Source: CAKZYD01 sp039814715 (lineage in GTDB: Bacteria > Pseudomonadota > Alphaproteobacteria > Sphingomonadales > CAKZYD01). Taken from it: 64,000 nt of DNA. The position numbers were made by a program, and so were the translations under genes. The notes beneath the pieces are model-generated. The model saw only the letters and a list, made by a program, of their open reading frames with translations, searched no databases and was not told where the DNA came from. The stretch lies in NCBI GenBank assembly GCA_039814715.1, contig JBCCAR010000014.1, forward strand, positions 22,546 to 86,545, in the 5' to 3' direction. Positions within the stretch are counted from its first letter, which is position 1. Every line of letters starts with the position of its first letter. Below are positions 43,023 through 52,251 of this stretch, one piece after another.

Positions 43023-44135
43023 CTACTGCGTTGGCAGGCCGTCTTTCTTAGCCAGCATAATGTCGTTGTTGACTTGCAAGCGCCATCCAGGGCGGATTTT
43101 ATTTTGCCCTGCAATCACAACGAGATCACCAGGTTTGACGCTATCACCCATGAGCATGATGTCGCCTTCATCCCCATCACTGGGGCGGACGATCCGCCGC
43201 TCGGCGCTGTAGAAATCGCCGCCCTCCTCAGCCCGCAGAACCCAAACTGTATCGCCGTAAAGGCTATAAGCAATGGCTGTTTGCGGCACGGTCACCACAT
43301 CAAAGCGGGTTGGCTCAGACACACGGACACTGGCAAACATGCCCGGCGTCAGCATGCCTTCGGGGTTGTTCAAGGTCGCCTGCACGGAGATGGAGCGGGT
43401 GTTCACATCAATGGACGAATCAATGGAGGTGACTTGGCCGGGGAAACGTTTGCCTGGATGGGCGTCAACCATCGCATACATAAGCTGCCCCACTTTGAGC
43501 TTACCAATCACGTTTTCTGGCAGCTCGAAGGTCACATAAATGGGGTCAAGAGTCTGCAACGAGACAATGGCGTCGCCCGGGTTCACAAACTGGCCAACAT
43601 TCACACGCCGAATGCCCAGTCGACCTGAAAAGGGCGCACGGATCGCCTGGTCCTCGACCTGTGCGCGCGTGCGCGATAAATTGGCCGAGGCTTCATCACG
43701 CGCTGCTATCACACGGTCGAGCGCGGCTTCTGACACTGCTTGCTTCCGCACAAGCTCGCGCGTGCGGCGCAATTCCAGCTCAGCGTTTTTAAGCGTTGCT
43801 TCAAACAAGCGAACGTCGGCGCGCTGAGCTTCATCATCCAATTGAACCAACAGATCGCCTTCGCCGACCATTTGGCCGGACTTGAAAGCAATGGATTTGA
43901 CAATCCCGCCTTCGCGCGGGGACAGCATCGCGCCCTGCACAGCTTCCACCGTACCGACCGCAGATAGCTTGGGCTGCCAGTCGCGCACTTCGGCAGGCTG
44001 AGCAGAGATCGTCGCCACCGGCGGGCCATCCCCGCGGATAGCCTGCTCAATGAATTTCGGTTTGAGAACCAGGTTAAAGCCGATGAGGCCGCCAAAGATC
44101 AGCAAAACGGCAGAGAAAAGGAACCAACGTCGCAT
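43023..44135 (-). CDS. RND efflux membrane fusion (periplasmic adaptor) protein
   Basis: 370 residues. An N-terminal signal anchor (WFLFSAVLLIFGGLIGFNLVL) precedes a biotinyl-lipoyl half-motif, an alpha-helical hairpin (about 105-165), the second half AIRAPFSGRLGIRRVNVGQFVNPGDAIVSLQ, beta-barrel and membrane-proximal domains. It bridges the permease to the outer-membrane channel. First gene of the two-gene operon; no local regulator is seen. Confidence 0.93.
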   Translation of the reverse strand: MRRWFLFSAVLLIFGGLIGFNLVLKPKFIEQAIRGDGPPVATISAQPAEVRDWQPKLSAVGTVEAVQGAMLSPREGGIVKSIAFKSGQMVGEGDLLVQLDDEAQRADVRLFEATLKNAELELRRTRELVRKQAVSEAALDRVIAARDEASANLSRTRAQVEDQAIRAPFSGRLGIRRVNVGQFVNPGDAIVSLQTLDPIYVTFELPENVIGKLKVGQLMYAMVDAHPGKRFPGQVTSIDSSIDVNTRSISVQATLNNPEGMLTPGMFASVRVSEPTRFDVVTVPQTAIAYSLYGDTVWVLRAEEGGDFYSAERRIVRPSDGDEGDIMLMGDSVKPGDLVVIAGQNKIRPGWRLQVNNDIMLAKKDGLPTQ

Positions 44136-44319
44136 TTTAATAAGTCTTCAATCACAGTTTCAGGGCACACCGAGCGGCGCAGGGCAAATTAGTCTAAAGA
44201 GATTACGCTTAAAAGACTGACTAAGCTATTGGTTTGTTTTACGCTTTGACCCATGTCACCGGATGACTCTTTTTCATCAAGCACATCGCTTTGCTGGCAA
44301 AATCGCTGCGCCGTGATAC

Positions 44320-45204
44320 ATGCGCTGCATGTCAGTTCGTGCGCGCTTTGCTCAATTATCTGGAAATGCGCGCGGCATTGCCCTGATTTTGCTGGCTAGT
44401 TGCTTTGCTGTTTTATCCAGCGCTTTAACAAAATCTCTGTCAGCTGACTTTCCTACCTTTCAGATTGTTTGGGTGCGCGCAGCCGTCACACTCGTCTGTC
44501 TTGTCCCTTTTCTGATGAAGGCGCGATTTCTCGGTCTCTGGCCCGCCCGGCCCAAGCTCATGGTGTTTCGCTCGCTCAATGCCGGGCTGATCATCGTCTT
44601 AAACATCTATGCTGTCGGGCGATTGCCGCTGGTTGATTTCACAGCCATTGGGTTTACGACGCCCATTTTCGTCATTGCCCTTTCGGTCCTGATTTTGCGC
44701 GAAAGGCCGCGCCTCAGCCGCACGGTCGCAACACTCATCGGGTTCGCTGGCGTCATGCTGATCGTCAAGCCCACAGGGGTACTTTCCCCGCCGCTTGCTG
44801 CCGCCGTCGGCGGCGCGTTTTGTCTTGCGCTTGGCCTTATATTAATCCGGCTGCTATCGCGCAGTGAAAGCCAATTGCGGCTTTTGCTGTGGTCAAACGG
44901 CATGCTGATCTGCGTCGCCTTATGGCCTGCATTTACGCAGTGGCAAGACCCCACCTTGGCGCAAGCAGGCCTATTAATCGCCGCAGGCCTGGCGGGCACG
45001 TTGACGCAGGCGACCATGCTGCTAGCCTATGAGGCAGGCGAACCCACCATTGTCGCGCCCTTCGATTACAGCCGTATTTTAATTGCTGTCGCCGTCGGAT
45101 TTGCTGCCTTTGGTGAAATTCCAGACGCACTCACCTTTGCTGGCGCCGCGCTGGTTATTGCTGCCGGATTGTTTATCGTGCGTGCCCGCGCCAAACCAGC
45201 CTAG
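44320..45204 (+). CDS. DMT-superfamily transporter (EamA family)
   Basis: 294 residues with ten hydrophobic segments in two EamA repeats (about 20-145 and 160-290); the first ends in MLIVKPTGV and the second in VIAAGLFIVRARAK. Likely an exporter of small metabolites or amino acids. The ATG at 44320 has no clear ribosome site; an ATG at 44329 is equally possible. It stands alone upstream of hisG, where many alphaproteobacteria carry hisZ. Confidence 0.87.
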   Translation: MRCMSVRARFAQLSGNARGIALILLASCFAVLSSALTKSLSADFPTFQIVWVRAAVTLVCLVPFLMKARFLGLWPARPKLMVFRSLNAGLIIVLNIYAVGRLPLVDFTAIGFTTPIFVIALSVLILRERPRLSRTVATLIGFAGVMLIVKPTGVLSPPLAAAVGGAFCLALGLILIRLLSRSESQLRLLLWSNGMLICVALWPAFTQWQDPTLAQAGLLIAAGLAGTLTQATMLLAYEAGEPTIVAPFDYSRILIAVAVGFAAFGEIPDALTFAGAALVIAAGLFIVRARAKPA

Positions 45205-45262
45205 ACGTTTGCAGCTGAGGCAGGTACATGGCGGCTGACCTTTATGAAAACTGATAAAGCCA

Positions 45263-45922
45263 ATGCAACCTTCCACACCCCTTGTTCTTGCAGTGCCCAA
45301 AGGGCGCATTTTAGGTGAGTTACGGCCGATCCTTGCCCATGCAGGGATTGAACCAGAAGCGGCCTTTGATGATAAAAACGCGCGCCAGCTGCAGTTCTCC
45401 ACGAATATTGACGGCCTAAGTATCATTCGTGTGCGCGCTTTCGACGTGGCAACTTTTGTGGCCTTTGGCGCGGCACATTTGGGCATCGCCGGCAATGATG
45501 TGCTACTCGAATTTGACTATCCTGAGCTCTATGCGCCCGTTGATTTGGGCATAGGCGCGTGCCGCATCAGCGTGGCGCAGGCGGCCGATAAACAAGGCGC
45601 GCCCGCGCTCACAAGCCACGTGCGCATTGCGACGAAATACCCAAACATCACCAGCCGCTATTACGCCCAGCGCGGCCTGCAGGCAGAGTGCATTAAGCTC
45701 AATGGGGCAATGGAACTGGCGCCTGCCTTGGGCCTGGCCAGCCGGATTGTGGACTTGGTGTCCACAGGGGGCACGCTCAAGGCGAATGGACTTGAAGAAG
45801 TTGAAGTGCTGCACCACGTCACCTCGCGCTTGATTGTGAACCGCGCGGCCTACAAGACCCGCGCAACCGAGATAGCGCCATGGGTAGAACGCTTTCGCAA
45901 GGCGGTAGCCCATGCCGCTTAA
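45263..45922 (+). CDS. hisG: ATP phosphoribosyltransferase, short form
   Basis: 219 residues, the HisG-S form without the C-terminal regulatory domain. VLAVPKGRILGE opens the protein, and the PRPP-binding loop LVSTGGTLKANGLEEVE lies near 167-184. It catalyses the first step of histidine synthesis. Short HisG requires the HisRS-like partner HisZ, which is not in this window. It overlaps hisD by 11 bases. Confidence 0.95.
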   Translation: MQPSTPLVLAVPKGRILGELRPILAHAGIEPEAAFDDKNARQLQFSTNIDGLSIIRVRAFDVATFVAFGAAHLGIAGNDVLLEFDYPELYAPVDLGIGACRISVAQAADKQGAPALTSHVRIATKYPNITSRYYAQRGLQAECIKLNGAMELAPALGLASRIVDLVSTGGTLKANGLEEVEVLHHVTSRLIVNRAAYKTRATEIAPWVERFRKAVAHAA

Positions 45923-47237
45923 GCTCGCCATCACTGACACAGATTTTTCTGAGCGCTTTGCCGCTCTGGTTGCCGACACGCGAGAAGCAGCTGATGACGT
46001 GGCAGGTGTCGTCAGCCACATCATTGGCGATGTGAGAGCGCGCGGCGATGCGGCGCTGTTAGAGCTCACACACCGCTTTGACCATGTGGATTACAAAGCG
46101 AGCGATTTGCGCGTGACAGAGGCTGAAACAGCCGCTGCGCTGGAACGCTGCACGAGCGATCAATTGGCCGCGCTTGAGCTTGCAAAAACCCGCATCACTG
46201 CGTTTCATCAATCATCTCTGCCGAGCGGCGTTGAATTCACCGACGACGTAGGCGCCCGGCTTGGCGCGCGCTGGTCCTCGATATCGGCAGCTGGCATTTA
46301 TGTGCCTGGCGGACTTGCGAGCTATCCGTCTTCCGTCTTAATGAATGCTGTTCCAGCCAAAGTCGCGGGCGTTGAGCGGGTAGTGATGACCGTACCAAGC
46401 CCGCGCGGCATGCTTAGCCCGCTGGTGCTTGCCGCGGCGCACATTGCAGGTGTTGATGAGATTTATAAGGTTGGCGGCGCGCAGGCCGTCGCCGCCTTGG
46501 CCTATGGCACAGATACGATTGCGCCCGTCGATAAGATATTTGGGCCAGGCAATAGCTACGTGGCCGAAGCAAAGCGACAGGTGTTCGGCACGGTCGGCAT
46601 CGATATGATCGCCGGACCTTCAGAGATTCTGGTCGTAGCCGATAGCAGCGCGCGGCCCGATTGGACCGCCATCGATCTGCTGAGCCAAGCCGAACACGAC
46701 CCAACGGCGCAATCGATCTTGATCACCGATGATGCCGCCTTTGCAGACATGGTCTGCGCCGCCGTTGAAGCCGAGCTCGGCCACTTGCCAACACAGGAAA
46801 CCGCGCGCAAAAGCTGGGAGACGTTCGGCGCTGTTGTTATCGTGGATGACTTGCTGAAGGAAGCGCCTGCGCTTATCGATCAGCTCGCCCCGGAACACTT
46901 GATGCTGGCATGCCAAGAGCCACGGGCGATTTTCGATCAGGTCCGCCACGCGGGCTCTGTCTTCATTGGGCATTACACGCCCGAAGCTGTGGGCGATTAT
47001 TTGGCAGGCCCAAATCATGTGCTGCCAACATCGAGGCGCGCCCGCTTCTCCTCAGGCCTGTCTGTGCTGGACTTTATGAAGCGCACCACATTCCTAGAGC
47101 TCGATGCCAGCGCTTTAGATGCGATTGGCACCCAAGCTGTCACCCTCGCTGACGCGGAGGGGCTAAGCGCGCATGCACGCTCAGTGGCCGTTCGGCTTGG
47201 CCAAGGCGCACGACATGGGAAAAACGCTGAGGGATAA
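45912..47237 (+). CDS. hisD: Histidinol dehydrogenase
   Basis: 441 residues. The family signature covers the region from IDMIAGPSEILVVAD through SQAEHDP, with zinc-binding Gln and His and further His in APEHLML and GPNHVLPT. It performs the last two oxidations of histidine synthesis using NAD. Overlap with hisG suggests coupled translation. Confidence 0.96.
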   Translation: MPLKLAITDTDFSERFAALVADTREAADDVAGVVSHIIGDVRARGDAALLELTHRFDHVDYKASDLRVTEAETAAALERCTSDQLAALELAKTRITAFHQSSLPSGVEFTDDVGARLGARWSSISAAGIYVPGGLASYPSSVLMNAVPAKVAGVERVVMTVPSPRGMLSPLVLAAAHIAGVDEIYKVGGAQAVAALAYGTDTIAPVDKIFGPGNSYVAEAKRQVFGTVGIDMIAGPSEILVVADSSARPDWTAIDLLSQAEHDPTAQSILITDDAAFADMVCAAVEAELGHLPTQETARKSWETFGAVVIVDDLLKEAPALIDQLAPEHLMLACQEPRAIFDQVRHAGSVFIGHYTPEAVGDYLAGPNHVLPTSRRARFSSGLSVLDFMKRTTFLELDASALDAIGTQAVTLADAEGLSAHARSVAVRLGQGARHGKNAEG

Positions 47238-47320
47238 CGTCCTTCACGCCTTCTTTATCGCGCGCGCTTAAGGTACAGCAGACGTGTATTAGAGTTTAGG
47301 CCTTTAGCAACACCAAGACC

Positions 47321-47806
47321 ATGAGCAAATCCGACCCCCGCTTGATCGCGATCGATCTAGATGACAGCACGATCATCTGGCGCAGCGCCGATATTGAACA
47401 AGAGCGGAAAATTGCGATCTATGACCTGCTGGAAAACAACGTCTTTGAGCCGATCACCCAGTACCCCAATGGCTATGGCGGCCCCTTCAAAGTATTTCTA
47501 AGGGTTACGGAAGGGCGCCTTGCTTTCGATATTTCCGATGCAGATGACGCAGAGTTAGAGACCATCATCCTGGCGCTCACGCCCTTTCGGCGGCTCATCC
47601 GCGAGTATTTCGCCGTATGCGACAGCTATTTCAAGGCCATCAAAACAGCAACGCCGAGCCAAATTGAAGCGATCGACATGGGCCGGCGCGGCATTCACAA
47701 CGAAGCCTCTGAAATCTTGCAAGAACGCCTAGAAGGAAAGATCACCATTGATTTTCAAACCGCCAGGCGGCTCTTTACGCTGGTTTGCGTTCTTCATATT
47801 CGATAG
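47321..47806 (+). CDS. UPF0262 family protein
   Basis: 161 residues matching the UPF0262 family, known only from alphaproteobacteria: the N-terminal RLIAIDLDDSTIIWRSADIEQERKIAI-type block, then FEPITQYPNGYGGPFKVFL and TPFRRLIREYF. Function unknown. Its place between hisD and the low-molecular-weight phosphatase gene is the usual one. It overlaps the next gene by 22 bases. Confidence 0.9.
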   Translation: MSKSDPRLIAIDLDDSTIIWRSADIEQERKIAIYDLLENNVFEPITQYPNGYGGPFKVFLRVTEGRLAFDISDADDAELETIILALTPFRRLIREYFAVCDSYFKAIKTATPSQIEAIDMGRRGIHNEASEILQERLEGKITIDFQTARRLFTLVCVLHIR

Positions 47807-48312
47807 CCGCAACACCTGTGCCCAGCAGCCCAAAGATCGCCGAGCCTGCCAATAGCGAGTTTAATCCTCGCCCAGAACTGACGCGTGAGGCGATCCCGCG
47901 CAGCGTCTTGTTTGTCTGCAATGAAAATTCCATTCGCTCGCCCATGGCCGAGGCCATTTTAAAAAAACATGCCCGCGGACGCATTTTTGTCGGGTCGGCA
48001 GGCCTGCGCGTCGGGGCGCTTGATGGGTTTGCTGTGGAAGTCATGAAAGAATGGCACATCGCGCTGGAAGGCCATACCCCCCACGTCATCTCTGACAACG
48101 ACGTTGCCAAATTTTCCCTGGTCATCTCCTTAACCCCAGAAGCACAGCATTGGGCCGTCGAACTCACACGGTTTGGCAATATGGCGCTGGAATACTGGCC
48201 CATGCCAGACCCCTCAAAAAGCGAAGGCAGCCGCACGCAGCGCCTGGAGGCATACAGGGAGCTGCGCGCGCTTTTGAAACTTCGCATAGAAAAACGCTTC
48301 GATTTCCTTTAA
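47785..48312 (+). CDS. Low-molecular-weight phosphatase family protein (arsenate reductase-like fold)
   Basis: 175 residues. The P-loop is VLFVCNENSIRSPMAEAIL (CX5R form CNENSIR, about 43-61), and the general-acid Asp is in WPMPDPSKSEG. The N-terminal 35 residues are not conserved in type; the TTG at 47785 overlaps UPF0262, and a GTG at 47818 is an alternative. The CNENSIRSP version is characteristic of a family found beside infA in alphaproteobacteria rather than of true arsenate reductases. Confidence 0.87.
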   Translation: MRSSYSIAATPVPSSPKIAEPANSEFNPRPELTREAIPRSVLFVCNENSIRSPMAEAILKKHARGRIFVGSAGLRVGALDGFAVEVMKEWHIALEGHTPHVISDNDVAKFSLVISLTPEAQHWAVELTRFGNMALEYWPMPDPSKSEGSRTQRLEAYRELRALLKLRIEKRFDFL

Positions 48313-48408
48313 AGGGCCTGCACGTGCTTTAAACCCTGACCGGTTTGAGGAGAATCAACTGCGCAGGAAAAGCGCAATAACACTAAAGTGGGAGCCGCCG
48401 AAAAAGGT

Positions 48409-48627
48409 ATGGCAAAAGAAGAACTATTAGAAATGCGTGGGATCGTCACCGAGTTACTGCCCAACGCTATGTTCCGCGTAAAGCTTGAAAACGACCATGA
48501 AGTGCTGGGCCACACCGCCGGCAAAATGCGCAAAAACCGTATCCGCGTCTTGGTCGGCGATGAAGTGCTTGTGGAGCTCACCCCATACGACCTGACCAAG
48601 GGCCGTATCACATTCCGTTACAAATAG
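48409..48627 (+). CDS. infA: Translation initiation factor IF-1
   Basis: 72 residues of pure S1/OB fold: MAKEELLEMRG, NAMFRVKLENDHEVLGHTAGKMRKNRIRVLVGD and DLTKGRITFRYK are near-universal IF-1 sequence. ATG 48409 gives the standard length. It binds the ribosomal A site during initiation. Confidence 0.98.
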   Translation: MAKEELLEMRGIVTELLPNAMFRVKLENDHEVLGHTAGKMRKNRIRVLVGDEVLVELTPYDLTKGRITFRYK

Positions 48628-48649
48628 CGCGCGCACAGGGCCAAGGCCC

Positions 48650-49225
48650 ATGGCCGGTTTCATCCTTGCCTCTCAATCACCGCGTCGGCGCGACTTGCTC
48701 GCGCAAATTGGCTATACGCCAAGCGCCATAGCGCCAGCCGACATAGACGAAACGCCGCAAAAGTCAGAATTGCCGCGCCCCTATGCCATCCGCATGGCGC
48801 GCGAGAAAGCCAACGTGGCCGCACGCGCGCATCCTGGCCAAATTGTTTTAACCGGCGATACGGTGGTAGCGGCTGGACGGCGTATTTTAGGCAAAGCGGA
48901 AACACAGAGCGATGCCTGCGCTATGCTCGCACTCCTATCAGGGCGGCGGCACCGCGTGATATCTGCAATCGCCGTATCAGATGGAGAAACACTGCGTGAG
49001 CGTTGCGTTATCTCAGCGGTCAAGTTCAAGCGCCTCTCGCATGAAGAAATGCAGCGTTACCTTGCCAGCGGCGAATGGCAGGGCAAAGCCGGGGGATATG
49101 CCATTCAGGGCCTAGCGGCGGCCTTCATTCCATGGATGCAAGGCTCTTATTCTGCCATTGTCGGCTTACCGATCTTAGAGGCTCAAACCTTGCTGCGGGC
49201 TGCGGGCGTTGAGCCCAGCTCATAA
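48650..49225 (+). CDS. maf: Maf-like nucleoside triphosphate pyrophosphatase
   Basis: 191 residues. The N-terminal ILASQSPRRRDLL, ADIDETP, VLTGDTVVAAGRRILGKAE and the C-terminal GKAGGYAIQG with SAIVGLP are family blocks. Members hydrolyse non-canonical or excess NTPs and slow septation when overproduced. It is 22 bases after infA and overlaps the region before the RNase gene. Confidence 0.94.
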   Translation: MAGFILASQSPRRRDLLAQIGYTPSAIAPADIDETPQKSELPRPYAIRMAREKANVAARAHPGQIVLTGDTVVAAGRRILGKAETQSDACAMLALLSGRRHRVISAIAVSDGETLRERCVISAVKFKRLSHEEMQRYLASGEWQGKAGGYAIQGLAAAFIPWMQGSYSAIVGLPILEAQTLLRAAGVEPSS

Positions 49226-49235
49226 CGAGACCAGC

Positions 49236-50321
49236 ATGGCCAGCCGCGTCATCATCGATGATTTCCTCATTCAGCAGCGCGCAGCCCTCCTGGTTGACGG
49301 CAAGCCACAACGCTTCGCTATAAGCGGTATGACACGCGGCCCTGTTGCTGGCGCGCGTTTCATGGCCAAGCTTGGTAAGCTAAGCGGGCAGGACTGGATG
49401 GCCCAAACGGACCAGGGCTTTGAAGTCCATATCAGCGCGCGCCGGGCAAAACAGCTGAGAGGCCTCAGCGAAGGCCGTAAAATCCCCATAGAGATTACCC
49501 GCGCAGCCGGTGGCGACAAAGCACCAGAAGCCAAAGTCGTGAACCCAGATACGCCCCTGCGGCCCAATTGGGACGAGATCGATGCATTTTTAGCAGCGCT
49601 GCCGGAACACTTTGACGGACCCATCCACATTGGGACGCCGGCGCTCTGGAATGCACGCGCAGCAACCTGGAAATCTGCATTTGCGCATTTAGCGCCCCAC
49701 TTTGAGCAACACTTTGGAGCGCCAGGTGAGATGTTTGAAACAGCTGATTGTGAGGACGTGCTTGCACATCTATCGCAGCATCGCTGGCCCATAGGAAATA
49801 AACAGCGGCTGGACTTTGCCAGCGTGCACGGCATAACCGTCATCGATGTGAACGCTGGCGCTCAAAACAACCGGCTAAGCACAAACATAGCCGCCGCGCA
49901 GGCTTTGCCGCACCTCATCACACTCGCGCAGCTGGGCGGGCTCATGGTGGTGGATTTTATCGATCTTGAGCGCCGGGCGGACAAACAAGCCGTCCTCGCG
50001 GCCCTAGACGATGCGCTCGCCAGCAGCGCCATAGAAGCGCGGCGCACCGGTTGGTCGCAATTTGGTTTGGTAGAGCTCCAGATGAAACGCGCCGGACCCT
50101 CCTTGCCAGAGGCCCTGCACCGAGATAACCACGCAGCGCTCAAAGGCCCGCAGCTCGTCTGCAGCGCATACAAAACCGCCATAGCGGGCCAGCCCAAGCC
50201 TCTCTCGATCGCCGCCGAGCCCGCGGTCGCCAAATGGCTTATCCAGCAAGGTAGTGAAGCAGTTTTGAGTGACAGACTACACATGCCGATTACAATAACG
50301 CAGCGCGACCCCTTGAGCTGA
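49236..50321 (+). CDS. Ribonuclease E/G family protein, short form
   Basis: About 361 residues from ATG 49236 (an earlier TTG at 49209 lies within maf). The RNase H-like catalytic region is present: ITVIDVNAG and MVVDFIDLE carry the two metal-binding aspartates. The S1 region is hard to see and the CPxCxGxG zinc-link motif is absent, so it is shorter and more divergent than RNase G (about 490 residues). The maf-RNase-yacG order is normal in this group. Probably an RNA-processing paralogue. Confidence 0.85.
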   Translation: MASRVIIDDFLIQQRAALLVDGKPQRFAISGMTRGPVAGARFMAKLGKLSGQDWMAQTDQGFEVHISARRAKQLRGLSEGRKIPIEITRAAGGDKAPEAKVVNPDTPLRPNWDEIDAFLAALPEHFDGPIHIGTPALWNARAATWKSAFAHLAPHFEQHFGAPGEMFETADCEDVLAHLSQHRWPIGNKQRLDFASVHGITVIDVNAGAQNNRLSTNIAAAQALPHLITLAQLGGLMVVDFIDLERRADKQAVLAALDDALASSAIEARRTGWSQFGLVELQMKRAGPSLPEALHRDNHAALKGPQLVCSAYKTAIAGQPKPLSIAAEPAVAKWLIQQGSEAVLSDRLHMPITITQRDPLS

Positions 50322-50348
50322 TAGCGATTTGCACCTAAGTCAAAAGGC

Positions 50349-50534
50349 ATGACAGCGCTTCATAAAAGATGCCCGCTTTGCGGCAAAGCCGCGGTGCACG
50401 AAGTGCGCCCGTTTTGCTCAACCTTGTGCCAGTCGCGTGATCTCTTGAGCTGGGCGGGCGAAGGCTATGTTTTGCCTGGGGATGCACCCATCGATGGGCT
50501 TGTTCAACCCGGCGATGATGCCGATAAAGGCTAA
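50349..50534 (+). CDS. yacG: DNA gyrase inhibitor YacG, zinc-binding
   Basis: 61 residues with a four-cysteine zinc site: CPLC at 8-11 and FCSTLC at 22-27, followed by RDLLSWAGEGYVLPG. YacG binds GyrB and blocks DNA binding. It ends the maf-RNase-yacG run, 102 bases before tRNA-Phe. Confidence 0.93.
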   Translation: MTALHKRCPLCGKAAVHEVRPFCSTLCQSRDLLSWAGEGYVLPGDAPIDGLVQPGDDADKG

Positions 50535-50538
50535 GCAT

Positions 50539-52251
50539 TCACCACACGCCCAAAACCTCTCGACAACCCATAGCCCCTCCCCTATAAGGCCCGAGCTTTC
50601 CCATCTGCGCTAAAGCCCCTTGCAGATGGTTGGTTTGCCCGGGTAGCTCAGGGGTAGAGCAGCGGATTGAAAATCCGCGTGTCGGTGGTTCGATTCCGCC
50701 CCCGGGCACCATTCCAGAATTTTGCGAAAAAACTTGGAAAAATCCAAATGGAACAGTGGGTTGGGGTGTTCTAAATCCAGTTTCTCGGCAGTAGTGCAAA
50801 TGCTCTGAAAACGTCAGTTTTAAAACCAACTTTTGCAACTCAAAACGCTCTGTTTTCCAAAGATTCCAAGGGGTTGAGAGAAACCGAACAGAGTGTTCTA
50901 ACAAATCATCGATGCTGTGCAGTGGTTTGCCTGCCTCACGCCCTTTTTCTTTCAACACCAAGACTCGCCTCTCCAATTTATCAATCTGCTTTTCATACGC
51001 TGAGATAACGCGAGGGTTGGAAGCCTCAATAACCGCATTAAGCAACTTCTCAATCTTCTTCTCAATCTGAACGATATCACGCTTGATCGCATTTTGATTA
51101 GAGGCTGCTTGTTCAATTTGAAGGTTCCAAAAATCAGTAAACATCGCGACAGCGACTCCAACTAGCTCTTTGGTGGGTTGAAGGCTTCTCAGGATATCTT
51201 CGAACTGTCCCTCAATCGTCCTTCGGGCAATCGTCTTGCCATACTGTGAACAGTCTTTAGCTCGACAGAAGTAGTAGGGATATTTCTTTCTCCTTCCTTG
51301 TGACCATGCTGCCGTCAACGGTGTATCGCATACAGAGCAACAGACAGAGCCACGCAGCGGGAAATCAGCGCATACGTCCTTTCGAGCAGGCGCATAAACC
51401 CGGCCATCTAGTTTGTCTTGAATACGCTCAAATGTGGAGATGCTTATGAGTCCCTCGTGCTTTCCTTCGCGAATCGAAACGCCCCAAGCCCGACCATCAA
51501 CAAGGCCAGCGTATAAATGTCGTCTCATCATATCGACGACTGATTGCTGCACGATGGTTCCATTTTTCCCTTTCTTGGGAAACTCCGGCTGCAATTCTAG
51601 ATACCTTTTAACCTCAGCCTGAGATGCGAAACGTCCTGTAGCATATCCTAAAAGAGCTTCACGAACGATACTGGCAGCAGGCTCATCTTGAACAAGCACC
51701 TTCCCGCCGCCTGTAGCTTTCTCATAGCGATAGCCAACTGGCGGGACCGCCTGAACGGAGTAGCCCTGTTCAAGACGGGCGATAGATTTTTGCCAGTTCT
51801 GGCGCTTCATAGTCTCGCGCTCGTAAGTTCCCGCAGCAGCGCTAATGGTTTCGTTGAACTTCCCTTCCGGTGAGTCTTCGAAATTGAAATTTAGGCATTC
51901 TCTGATTGCGCCGCGTTCCAGCATCACCCGACGAAGCTTTAAATGAAATTCAGTTTCGCGCGAATAGCGCTTGAGATCATCAAAAATAACCACAAAGCGT
52001 TCTGTCGGATGAGAGTCTAAAAATCGTAACAGAGCAACCATTCCAGGGCGATCTAAAAAGTCTCCCCCGGCACTGACATCATCGGGAAAAACTTTCACTA
52101 CATCATAACTTTTTGCTTCAGCATACTGACGACAACGATGCTCTTGTGAATTTAATCCGCTACCTTCTGCTTTTTGTTTCTTGCTACTTACACGGCAGTA
52201 TATAACGGCCCTCTGCACATTTTGGCTTGGTTCAAAATCACTATCCATCAC
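50539..52251 (-). CDS. Large serine recombinase (integrase), reading through tRNA-Phe
   Basis: 570 residues as an open frame. Resolvase domain (about 13-155): AVIYCRVSSKKQ carries the nucleophilic Ser, with FDDLKRYSRE and the ISAAAGTYERETMKR helix. Recombinase domain (about 160-290): PPVGYRY. Zinc ribbon: CCSVCDTPL to YYFCRAKDC. Then a coiled-coil segment (about 390-440). The final 60 or so residues, from GGGIEPPTRGFSIRC, are antisense tRNA-Phe plus host flank, so the C-terminus depends on where the element is inserted. It overlaps the upstream small gene by 4 bases. Confidence 0.9.
   Translation of the reverse strand: MMDSDFEPSQNVQRAVIYCRVSSKKQKAEGSGLNSQEHRCRQYAEAKSYDVVKVFPDDVSAGGDFLDRPGMVALLRFLDSHPTERFVVIFDDLKRYSRETEFHLKLRRVMLERGAIRECLNFNFEDSPEGKFNETISAAAGTYERETMKRQNWQKSIARLEQGYSVQAVPPVGYRYEKATGGGKVLVQDEPAASIVREALLGYATGRFASQAEVKRYLELQPEFPKKGKNGTIVQQSVVDMMRRHLYAGLVDGRAWGVSIREGKHEGLISISTFERIQDKLDGRVYAPARKDVCADFPLRGSVCCSVCDTPLTAAWSQGRRKKYPYYFCRAKDCSQYGKTIARRTIEGQFEDILRSLQPTKELVGVAVAMFTDFWNLQIEQAASNQNAIKRDIVQIEKKIEKLLNAVIEASNPRVISAYEKQIDKLERRVLVLKEKGREAGKPLHSIDDLLEHSVRFLSTPWNLWKTERFELQKLVLKLTFSEHLHYCRETGFRTPQPTVPFGFFQVFSQNSGMVPGGGIEPPTRGFSIRCSTPELPGQTNHLQGALAQMGKLGPYRGGAMGCREVLGVW
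50637..50711 (+). tRNA. tRNA-Phe (anticodon GAA), insertion target of the element
   Basis: Complete cloverleaf: acceptor GCCCGGG with CCCGGGC, D arm GCTC/GAGC, anticodon loop TTGAAAA (GAA), T loop TTCGATT and encoded CCA at 50709-50711. Host genes stop on its left, and a serine recombinase gene of different composition begins on its right, reading through it on the other strand. The 3' half is therefore the likely attachment core. Confidence 0.96.

Noticed and set aside
47785..48312. Arsenate reductase of an ars operon
   Set aside because: The CNENSIRSP type and the hisD-infA neighbourhood point to the conserved alphaproteobacterial phosphatase-like gene, and no arsenic genes are nearby.
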